A DNA stretch of 64,000 nt, taken from assembly GCA_022041995.1 (NCBI GenBank), contig CP074390.1:1426001-1490000 (forward strand), written 5' to 3'. Under the pieces are notes generated by a model. That model made no database searches and was not told the origin of the DNA. It saw only the letters and a list, made by a program, of their open reading frames with translations. The stretch is from Cupriavidus necator. GTDB taxonomy: Bacteria > Pseudomonadota > Gammaproteobacteria > Burkholderiales > Burkholderiaceae. Shown here in pieces: positions 57,418 to 64,000 of this stretch (positions within the stretch are counted from its first letter, which is position 1; each line of letters starts with the position of its first letter). The position numbers and the translations under genes are program-made.

Positions 57418-58149
57418 ATGTCCCTCCCCGTAGCCACCCTCGTGACTGGCGGCAGTTCCGGTATCGGCCGCGCCATCTGTGAAATGCTGCTGGCCAATGG
57501 CGTGACCCAGGTGGTCAATGTCGACTACGCGCAGCCGGCCTGGTCGCACCCGAACCTGACCTTCTTCCAGGCCGACCTGACCGATGCCGAGGCGACGCGC
57601 GCCGTGGCCGCTCAGGTGACTTCGCGCTTCGCGGTCACGCGCCTCGTGAACAACGCCGGCGCCACGCGCCCGGGCACTGCCGACACCGCCACCGTTGCCG
57701 ACCTGGACTACGTGACCGGCCTGCACCTGCAGGCCACGCTGCTGCTGACGCAGGCATGCCTGCCCGCGATGCGCGCCGCCGGTTTCGGGCGCATCGTCAA
57801 CATGGCCTCGCGCGCAGCGCTGGGCAAGGCCGAGCGCGTGGTGTACTCCGCCACCAAGGCCGGCCTGATCGGCATGACCCGCACGCTGGCGATGGAACTG
57901 GGCGGCGACGGCGTCACCGTCAATGCCGTGGCACCGGGCCCGATCGCCACCGAACTGTTCCGCAAGAGCAATCCGGAAGGCGCCGAGCAAACCAAACGCA
58001 TCCTGGCCAGCATCACCGTCAAGCGCATGGGTACGCCCGAGGACGTCGCCCGTGCCGCGATGTTCTTCCTGTCGCCCGACAATGGCTTCGTCACTGGCCA
58101 GGTGCTGTACGTGTGCGGCGGCACCACGCTGGGCGTTGCGCCGGTGTAA
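57418..58149 (+). CDS. SDR-family oxidoreductase
   Basis: The 243-residue product has the NAD(P) motif TGGSSGIG (residues 10-17), NNAG, the active-site serine in NMASRAALGK and YSATK (Tyr about 143), with the C-terminal VCGGTTLGV typical of FabG-like enzymes. The substrate is unknown. A Bug receptor gene follows on the same strand, so the two may belong to one catabolic unit. Confidence 0.92.
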   Translation: MSLPVATLVTGGSSGIGRAICEMLLANGVTQVVNVDYAQPAWSHPNLTFFQADLTDAEATRAVAAQVTSRFAVTRLVNNAGATRPGTADTATVADLDYVTGLHLQATLLLTQACLPAMRAAGFGRIVNMASRAALGKAERVVYSATKAGLIGMTRTLAMELGGDGVTVNAVAPGPIATELFRKSNPEGAEQTKRILASITVKRMGTPEDVARAAMFFLSPDNGFVTGQVLYVCGGTTLGVAPV

Positions 58150-58241
58150 GCACTGCGCCTCGGCATCCGGCATTCAAGCATTCAACAAGAAGAGACGTTA
58201 GCCAAGCGTCACGCATGGCGGCCCGTGGCCGGGCCGCCCAC

Positions 58242-58269
58242 CGGATGGCGCGCATGTGCGCGCCATCCG
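58242..58269. repeat. 28-nt palindrome between SDR and Bug receptor genes
   Basis: CGGATGGCGCGCA and TGCGCGCCATCCG are perfect 13-nt arms around TG. There is no T-run. The GGATGGCGC core recurs at 24-56. It is probably an extragenic palindrome that can modulate read-through or mRNA stability. Confidence 0.75.
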
Positions 58270-58354
58270 TTCGGGAACGGCAATCACGCCATTCAGCACA
58301 ACCTCCCGCGGTACCCAATCACCGCCGGAACGATATAGCACCGGAGCATTACCG

Positions 58355-59362
58355 ATGAGACAAGATTCCCAGACCTCCACCACGCGCCGCCGCCTGCTTG
58401 CCGCTGGCGTGGCGCTGGCCACCACCATCGCCGGCTTTGCCGGTGCGGCCCATGCACAGGGCGGCTACCCGACCAAGCCGATCACCCTGATCGTGCCGTT
58501 CTCGGCCGGCGGCACCACCGACATCCTGGCCCGTATCGTCGGCCTGCAGCTGGGCAAGGTGCTCGGCCAGCCGGTGGTGATCGACAACCGTCCGGGCGCG
58601 GGCGGCAACATCGGCGCCTCGCTGGCGGCCAAGGCGCCGGGCGACGGCTACACGCTGTTCATGGGCACCATCGGCACGCACGCGATCAACCAGTCGCTGT
58701 ATTCCAAGCTGCCGTATGACCCGGTCAAGGACTTCGCACCGATCACGCGCGTGGCAATGGTGCCGAACTTGGTGGTGGTGAATCCCAAGGTGCCGGTCAA
58801 CAACGTCAAGGAACTGATCACCTACGTCAAGGCCAACCCGGACAAGCTGTCGTACGGTTCGTCGGGCAGCGGCTCGTCGATGCACCTGTCGGGCGAGCTG
58901 TTCAACTCCATGACCGGCCTGCATATCCAGCACATCCCGTACAAGGGCAGCGCCCCCGCCGTGAACGACCTGCTGGGCAACCAGATCGGTCTGATGTTCG
59001 ACAACATGCCGTCGTCGTATCCGCACGTGAAGGCCGGCAAGCTGCGCGCCATCGCCGTGACTTCGGCCAAGCGCTCGCCGGCGCTGCCCAACGTGCCGAC
59101 CGTGGCCGAGTCGGGCGTGCCGGGCTATGAAGCCACCTCGTGGTTCGCGCTGTATGCCACCGGCGGCACGCCGCAGCCCATCGTCGACCGCCTCAACGCC
59201 GAAGTGGTGAAGATACTGGCCATGCCGGAAGTGAAGAAGCAGATGGCCGACCAGGGCGCCGAACCCAATCCGGAAAAGCCGGCCCAGCTGGCCGCGTTCA
59301 TGAAGTCGGAAACGGCCAAGTGGGCGAAGGTGGTGAAGGCTTCGGGCGCTACGGTGGATTGA
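58355..59362 (+). CDS. Bug/TctC-type tripartite tricarboxylate receptor
   Basis: The 335-residue product starts at the ATG 58355 with a signal peptide that carries RRRLLAAGVAL (possibly Tat) and ends AHAQGG. The Bug fold motifs are clear: YPTKPITLIVPFSAGGTTDILAR, VVIDNRPGAGGNIGA and LPNVPTVAESGVPGYE. Such periplasmic receptors bind carboxylates or aromatics; the ligand here is unknown. No TctA/TctB membrane genes are adjacent, as is common in this family. A terminator follows. Confidence 0.93.
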   Translation: MRQDSQTSTTRRRLLAAGVALATTIAGFAGAAHAQGGYPTKPITLIVPFSAGGTTDILARIVGLQLGKVLGQPVVIDNRPGAGGNIGASLAAKAPGDGYTLFMGTIGTHAINQSLYSKLPYDPVKDFAPITRVAMVPNLVVVNPKVPVNNVKELITYVKANPDKLSYGSSGSGSSMHLSGELFNSMTGLHIQHIPYKGSAPAVNDLLGNQIGLMFDNMPSSYPHVKAGKLRAIAVTSAKRSPALPNVPTVAESGVPGYEATSWFALYATGGTPQPIVDRLNAEVVKILAMPEVKKQMADQGAEPNPEKPAQLAAFMKSETAKWAKVVKASGATVD

Positions 59363-59385
59363 TTCACATCCTGGCTGCGCCAAAG

Positions 59386-59418
59386 AAAAGCCGGTCCCTG
59401 TCGGGGGCCGGCTTTTTG
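59386..59418 (+). terminator. Intrinsic terminator
   Basis: AAAGCCGG and CCGGCTTT form a stem with a GC-rich interior, followed by TTTTG on the + strand. AAAA on the other side also allows termination of the convergent tcuB transcript. Confidence 0.85.
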
Positions 59419-59461
59419 TTTATGCGTGAGCGGGGACGGCTTGTGCGGGCATGGCTGCCAC

Positions 59462-60661
59462 TCAGTCGCTGCCAAGCTGCAGCTTGTTCTTCTGCCGCTT
59501 CTCGATCGCGGCCTTGAGCAGCGCCGCACTGCGATAGATGCCGTGTGCGAACTTGCCATACGGCAGCGTCGCAAACAACGCCATCACCACGCCAAGGTGG
59601 ACCGCCAGCAGCAGCGGCATCGCCGCCGTGCCGCGCCCCGCCAGCAACCCCAGCCCGGTGGCGCTGGTCAGCAGCAGCAGCGCGATAAAGCCGCGGTCCA
59701 TCGGCCGCTGTCGGGCATCCCCATGCATCGGGTGCCGGCGCAGGTTCAGCCATAGCAAGCCGGCCGGGCCCACCAGCAGGCCCGCGCCGCCGGCGGTGCC
59801 CAGCAGCACCGGCAGGCTCGTGACCGGGTAGGGCGCATGCCAGCCCAGCAGATAGTGGTAGCCGGTCGCCACCACTGTCGACGCAAAGCACAGCATGAAG
59901 CCGTAGAACGTGAAATGATGGAAGCGCCGCCGCGCCAGCGTGAAGCGGTCGCTGGCCTCGTTGCAGCCGTCGCCGTGGCCGCCATCGAGGTAGGTGAGCG
60001 CCAGCACGTTCCGGGCCGCTTCTGCCACGGCGGGTGCCGACGCCGTACCGGCCGAGACATCACGCCAGAAGCGGCGCACGCCCAGTCCAAGCGCGAGCAC
60101 GGCAAAGCCGAACACCCCGCCGAACAATGCCGCCAGCGTGTTGTGCGGGAATACCGCATAGAAGTTGCCGCCGGCATGCGTCTGCCACAGCGCACCGCCC
60201 AGCGTGGCGGCCAGCACCAGGAACAACGCCAGCCCGAAGGCCAGCGCCACCGACACCGTGAGCCCATTGCGCTGGTACAGCTTGCCCAGCGGCGCGGGCC
60301 ACGCATATTCGCTATAGGTTTCCAGCCGCACCTTTGCCATGGCCTGCGGCACATTGACGCCGAAGTCGTGCGGCGGCGCGTACTGGCAGGCGTGGTAGCA
60401 GGCGCCGCAGTTGTGGCACAGGTTGGCCAGGTAGTTGACGTCGGCCTTGCCGAACTCCAGCCGGCGGGTCATGGCCGGGAACACCGCGCAGAAGCCTTCG
60501 CAGTAGCGGCAGGCATTGCAGATCTGCATCTGCCGGGCGACCTCCGCCTCATTGTCGGTCAGCGGCAGCACGCGGATGACGCGGGATTGCGACGCCGGGG
60601 CGGCAGCGTCCTGCCCGGCCAGCTGCGCGGCCTCGCGCGCCAGGGCCTCAAGCTTCTGCAT
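59462..60661 (-). CDS. tcuB: TcuB-like tricarballylate/citrate utilisation electron-transfer protein
   Basis: The 399-residue product has an N-terminal ferredoxin-like part with CNACRYCEGFCAVFP and CHNCGACYHACQYAPP (two [4Fe-4S] sites). Several membrane segments with histidines follow, as in TcuB/CitB, which reoxidises the flavin of TcuA and passes electrons to the quinone pool. The ATG 60661 overlaps the tcuA 3' end by 14 nt. Confidence 0.94.
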   Translation of the reverse strand: MQKLEALAREAAQLAGQDAAAPASQSRVIRVLPLTDNEAEVARQMQICNACRYCEGFCAVFPAMTRRLEFGKADVNYLANLCHNCGACYHACQYAPPHDFGVNVPQAMAKVRLETYSEYAWPAPLGKLYQRNGLTVSVALAFGLALFLVLAATLGGALWQTHAGGNFYAVFPHNTLAALFGGVFGFAVLALGLGVRRFWRDVSAGTASAPAVAEAARNVLALTYLDGGHGDGCNEASDRFTLARRRFHHFTFYGFMLCFASTVVATGYHYLLGWHAPYPVTSLPVLLGTAGGAGLLVGPAGLLWLNLRRHPMHGDARQRPMDRGFIALLLLTSATGLGLLAGRGTAAMPLLLAVHLGVVMALFATLPYGKFAHGIYRSAALLKAAIEKRQKNKLQLGSD

Positions 60662-62057
60662 GGACAGCTCCCGTGTTGATGCCTGCTGCCAATGCAGCCT
60701 GCGTGCCCGCGATGCGCCCGAAGGCCGTGCCGATCGACATGCCGACACCGGCGGTGTATCCCTTGCCGAGCACGTTGCCGGCCATCATTTCTCCTGCCAC
60801 GAACAGATTCCCGCTTGGCTTGCCGCCAAAATGCACCTGGGCGCGGTCGTTGACCTTGAGCCCCAGGTAAGTGAAGGTGATGCCCGGGCGCAGCGCGTAG
60901 CCGTAGAACGGCGCCTGGTCGAGCGGCCTGGCCCAATGCGTCTTGGCCGGTGCCAGGCCTTCGGTGTGGCAGTCGTCCAGCGCGGTGTGGTCAAAGGTGC
61001 CGACGTGGCAGGCGGCGTTGTAGTCCTGCACGGTCTGCACGAATGCCGCTTCCGGCAGCCCCAGCTTGCGCGCGAGCTCAGGCAGCGTGTCGGCCTTCTC
61101 GCCGGGAAACACCGGCGGCATGAAGCGGCCGATGGCCTTGCTGTCGATGATCGAATAGCCGATCTGCCCGGGCTGCTGCGCCACCAGCCGGCCCCAGATG
61201 GCGTAGCGCTTGGGCCAGAAGTCCTCGCCTTCGTCATAGAAGCGCACGGCGTCGCGATTGACCACGATGCCCAGCGACACGCAATCGATGCGCGTGCAGA
61301 TGCCGCCGTCGTACAGCGGCGCGCGCGCGTCGATGGCGACACAATGCGATTGCGACGGATCGCCGATGGCATCGGCGCCGGCCTCGATCATGTAACGCAG
61401 CAGCACGCCCTGATTGAAGCGCGTGCCGCGGATCAGGAAGTTGTCGGCGGGCCATTCACCACGTTCGTTCTGGCCCCAGGCTTCGCGCAGCCATTCGCGG
61501 TTGGATTCGAAGCCGCCCGCGGCCAGCACGCAGGTGCGCGCGGTGAAGCGCTGGCTGCCGCTGCGCGCGGCGACGAAGCGGTCGCCGTCCAGCTCGATCG
61601 CATCCACCGGGGTTTCATAGCGGATCTGCACGCCCATCGCTTCGGCGCTGCGGTAGTACGCGTTGACCAGCGCCTTGCCGCCGCCCATGAAGAAGGCGTT
61701 GGTGCGCGCCACGTGCAGCGCACCCGACAGGGGCGGCTGAAAGCGCACGCCATGCCTGCGCATCCACGGCCGGCAGGTCGATGACGCGCGGATCACCAGC
61801 CGCGCCAGGTGTTCGTCGGTGATGCCGCCGGTGACCTTGAGCAGGTCCTGCCAGTACTCTTCCTGGGAATAGACATCGACCAGCACGTCTTGCGGCGCGT
61901 CGTGCATGCAGCGCAGGTTGCGCGTGTGCTGGGAGTTGCCGCCGCGCCAGGCGCGCGGCGCGGCTTCGAGCAGCAGCACCGAGGCCCCGGCTTCGCGCGC
62001 CATCAGCGCCGCGCACAGGGCCGCGTTGCCGCCGCCAATTACCAATACGTCGACCAT
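60648..62057 (-). CDS. tcuA: FAD-dependent tricarballylate dehydrogenase TcuA
   Basis: The 469-residue flavoprotein opens with the FAD motif VDVLVIGGGNAALCAALMAREAG. It contains a succinate-dehydrogenase/fumarate-reductase-like core and a C-terminal GNLFVAGEMMAGNVLGKGYTAG. TcuA oxidises tricarballylate to cis-aconitate. The gene starts at the ATG 62057, 115 nt after the LysR gene end on the same strand, and precedes tcuB. Confidence 0.93.
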   Translation of the reverse strand: MVDVLVIGGGNAALCAALMAREAGASVLLLEAAPRAWRGGNSQHTRNLRCMHDAPQDVLVDVYSQEEYWQDLLKVTGGITDEHLARLVIRASSTCRPWMRRHGVRFQPPLSGALHVARTNAFFMGGGKALVNAYYRSAEAMGVQIRYETPVDAIELDGDRFVAARSGSQRFTARTCVLAAGGFESNREWLREAWGQNERGEWPADNFLIRGTRFNQGVLLRYMIEAGADAIGDPSQSHCVAIDARAPLYDGGICTRIDCVSLGIVVNRDAVRFYDEGEDFWPKRYAIWGRLVAQQPGQIGYSIIDSKAIGRFMPPVFPGEKADTLPELARKLGLPEAAFVQTVQDYNAACHVGTFDHTALDDCHTEGLAPAKTHWARPLDQAPFYGYALRPGITFTYLGLKVNDRAQVHFGGKPSGNLFVAGEMMAGNVLGKGYTAGVGMSIGTAFGRIAGTQAALAAGINTGAVHAEA

Positions 62058-62172
62058 GGGGATTGTCTCCTTGCTGGCGCCATCTTGGCGGACCTGGCGA
62101 CAAGCCGCCATTAGCGTGCCGGCAAGAGGGCTTCAGCTTTCGTGAAGCCCGGCCGGGGGGACGGCGCCGGAC

Positions 62173-63099
62173 TCAGCGCGGGCGCAGCGTCGCGCCGGGC
62201 CAGTGGCCTGCGCGCACCAGCGTGGCGGCCACATCCGCCAGCACCACGCGCGCGGCCAGCCCCGCCGGCGACAGTTCGTCGTCCGACAGGCTGACCAGCA
62301 GGTTGGGCCGCGTGGCGCCAGCGTCGGTGACCAGTATGCTGCGGTAGGGCGTGCCATGGCTGCGCGCCAGCGCCGCGCCCGGCTGGATGGTGGCGCCCAG
62401 GCCACCGCGCACGGCGTCCATCAGGATCGCCAGCCCGTCGATCTCCGCCACCACCTGGGGCTCACGCTTCGCCTGGCGAAAGCAGGCGGCGACCAGCGCG
62501 CGCAGCCCATGCGAGCCGCTGGGCAGGATCAGCGGCAGCTTGCCCAGTGCCGCCACCGAGGTCTGCTCGCCGCGCGGCATGCCGGCCAGCCCCTCGGCGC
62601 CGATCACGAACAGGCGCTCATCGAGCAGCGGCAGCACGCTCCAGCGCTGTGCCGGCTCCTCGCTGAACAGCACCGCCAGGTCGATCTGGCGCGCGCTCAG
62701 CATCGTGCCGAGGTAGCCCGACAGGCTCTCCACCATGCGCAGCCGCACGTCGGGGTAGCGCTCGCGCATGGCCTGCATGAAGGGCAGCGCCAGCACCGCG
62801 GCGGTGCTGGGCGGCAGGCCCACGCTGACATGGCCCGACAGGCGCGCCTGCCGCGCGGCCAGCGCGGCATCGTCGATATGGCGCAGCGCCAGCTGGGCCT
62901 GGCGCCAGAAGGCCAGCCCGGCATCGGTGGCGACTACGCCGGTGGAAGTGCGCTGCAGCAGCCGTGTCGACAGCTCGCTCTCCAGCCGGCTGATCTGCTG
63001 GCTCAGCGCGGACGTGACCACGCCCAGCTCCAGCGCCGCCTTGCCCATGCTGCCATGCTCGATCACGCTGACGAAGTAGCGCAGTTGCCTCAGTTCCAT
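62173..63099 (-). CDS. tcuR: LysR-family regulator of the tcu genes
   Basis: The 308-residue product has the LysR helix-turn-helix GSMGKAALELGVVTSALSQQISRLESEL at residues about 17-45 and a substrate-binding-like sensor. It is upstream of tcuA on the same strand and divergent from a Bug receptor gene, a layout matching TcuR. The start is the ATG 63099. Confidence 0.92.
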   Translation of the reverse strand: MELRQLRYFVSVIEHGSMGKAALELGVVTSALSQQISRLESELSTRLLQRTSTGVVATDAGLAFWRQAQLALRHIDDAALAARQARLSGHVSVGLPPSTAAVLALPFMQAMRERYPDVRLRMVESLSGYLGTMLSARQIDLAVLFSEEPAQRWSVLPLLDERLFVIGAEGLAGMPRGEQTSVAALGKLPLILPSGSHGLRALVAACFRQAKREPQVVAEIDGLAILMDAVRGGLGATIQPGAALARSHGTPYRSILVTDAGATRPNLLVSLSDDELSPAGLAARVVLADVAATLVRAGHWPGATLRPR

Positions 63100-63298
63100 G
63101 TCGCGTCCCCACTGCCGCAATTTGCCCGCATGGTAGCGGAAAACCCGCCGCAGTTCACGAATCCTGAAGACCTCTTAACGCCCGCCCGATGGCGCGCTTG
63201 CCAGCGGCTGCGTAGAGTCGCACCGGTCAGAAACGGGCGGAAGCGACGCTACGCAGCCGCCATTCCATAACAACATGACTTCCCGTAAAGGAGACTGC

Positions 63299-64000
63299 AT
63301 GACAACCGTTTCGCGCATGCGCCGCGCCGTGGTGGCCGGCCTCGCCGGTGCCGCTGTGCTGGGCGCGCCCGCCGCGTTCGCCGCGGACAACTGGCCGGCC
63401 AAGCCGATCACCCTGGTAGTGCCCTTCGCCAGCGGCGGCACCACTGACATCCTTGCCCGCACCATCGGCCAGAAGCTGGGCGAGGCGCTGCAGCAGCCGG
63501 TGGTGGTGGACAATCGCCCCGGCGCCGGAGGCACCCTCGGCGCGGCCAACGTGGCGCGCGCGCCGGCCGACGGCTACACCTTCCTGCTGGCCACCGTCGC
63601 CCACACCATGGCGCCGGCCATCTACAAGAGCCTGCCCTACGAATTCACGCGCGACCTCGATCCGGTGGGCCTGGTGGCGCTGACACCCAATGTTCTGGTG
63701 GTCAATCCTGCGATCCCGGTGAAGTCCGTGTCCGACCTGATCGCCTATATCAAGGCGCATCCCGGCAAGGTCAACTACGGCTCGGCCGGCATCGGCAGCA
63801 CCGAGCACCTGTCCGGCGAGCTGTTCCGCGCGCTGACGGGCACCGACATTGCGCATGTGCCATATAAGGGCGGCGCGCCAATGATGACTGACCTGATCGC
63901 AGGCCAGATCCAGATGGCGATCGAGACCAGCCCGTCGGCGTCGCAACACGTGCGCAGTGGCAAGGTCCGGGCGCTGGCGGTCACCACAGCGAAGCGTTCC
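63299..64000 (+). CDS. Bug/TctC-type receptor, truncated by the window end
   Basis: The visible part (234 codons) has a signal peptide ending AAFAADNWPAKP. Bug motifs ITLVVPFASGGTTDILAR, VVVDNRPGAGGTLGA and YGSAGIGSTEHLSGELFR match the receptor at 58355, so the two are paralogues. AAAGGAGA precedes the ATG at 63299; an upstream ATG at 63275 is in frame but less well placed. Divergent from tcuR, it probably binds the tricarboxylate used by TcuAB. The C-terminus lies beyond 64000. Confidence 0.9.
   Translation, partial: MTTVSRMRRAVVAGLAGAAVLGAPAAFAADNWPAKPITLVVPFASGGTTDILARTIGQKLGEALQQPVVVDNRPGAGGTLGAANVARAPADGYTFLLATVAHTMAPAIYKSLPYEFTRDLDPVGLVALTPNVLVVNPAIPVKSVSDLIAYIKAHPGKVNYGSAGIGSTEHLSGELFRALTGTDIAHVPYKGGAPMMTDLIAGQIQMAIETSPSASQHVRSGKVRALAVTTAKRS

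Overview
The window looks like a chromosome segment of a GC-rich betaproteobacterium of the family Burkholderiaceae, most like Cupriavidus/Ralstonia. The evidence is the rRNA operon order (16S, tRNA-Ile, tRNA-Ala, 23S, 5S), several Bug/TctC-type receptors, an ohrR-ohr pair, a complete Tad (Flp pilus) locus, a tricarballylate/citrate tcu cluster and short extragenic palindromes typical of that group. The assignment is by recognition; no database search was possible.

Layout. 1-3.1 kb: housekeeping genes (AhpD-like protein, lipoate ligase-like protein, an unassigned gene, OsmC-like protein), with a Fur-box promoter and a strong hairpin terminator that together look like a small iron-responsive RNA gene. 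3.3-8.8 kb: one rRNA operon. 8.9-12.5 kb: GIY-YIG protein, ohr/ohrR, a periplasmic HtrA/DegP protease followed by a very long stem-loop, and a small conserved-looking ORF. 12.6-18.7 kb: a MarR-controlled DHA2 exporter and the moxR-DUF58-tgpA operon. 19-25 kb: PhyH-type dioxygenase, IclR regulator, a DHA2 exporter gene split by a 1318-bp ISAzo13-like insertion with a 3-bp target duplication, and its divergent LysR regulator. 24.8-30.6 kb: a small secreted repeat protein, a frameshifted yggT, a MarR regulator, a tyrosine/glycine-rich lipoprotein, a deleted acyl-CoA synthetase, dienelactone hydrolase, a PLD-family nuclease and dodecin. 30.8-31.4 kb: a long inverted repeat whose internal hairpins covary.

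31.5-36.6 kb: an orphan TpsB-type outer-membrane transporter next to two divergent, clearly paralogous repeat lipoproteins. 37-49.6 kb: a complete Tad locus in one direction (flp, tadV, tadE, cpaB, cpaC, tadZ, tadA, tadB, tadC, tadD, a DUF3613-like gene, tadG), closed by a sigma-54 activator gene. A near-consensus -24/-12 promoter lies in a perfect palindrome upstream of flp, which suggests the activator drives its own pilus locus. 49.6-53.9 kb: sbcD-sbcC. 54.7-57.2 kb: pcaI-pcaJ-pcaF, the last two steps of the beta-ketoadipate pathway. 57.4-64 kb: an SDR enzyme, two Bug receptors (the second cut by the window end) and tcuB-tcuA with a LysR regulator.

Quality note. yggT, cpaB and tadG are each restored by adding one base in a C run, and the transposase is restored by removing one A from an A7 run. 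Homopolymer errors in the assembly are a serious possibility, so these genes may be intact in the cell. The internal deletion in the acyl-CoA synthetase and the IS insertion are not explained that way.
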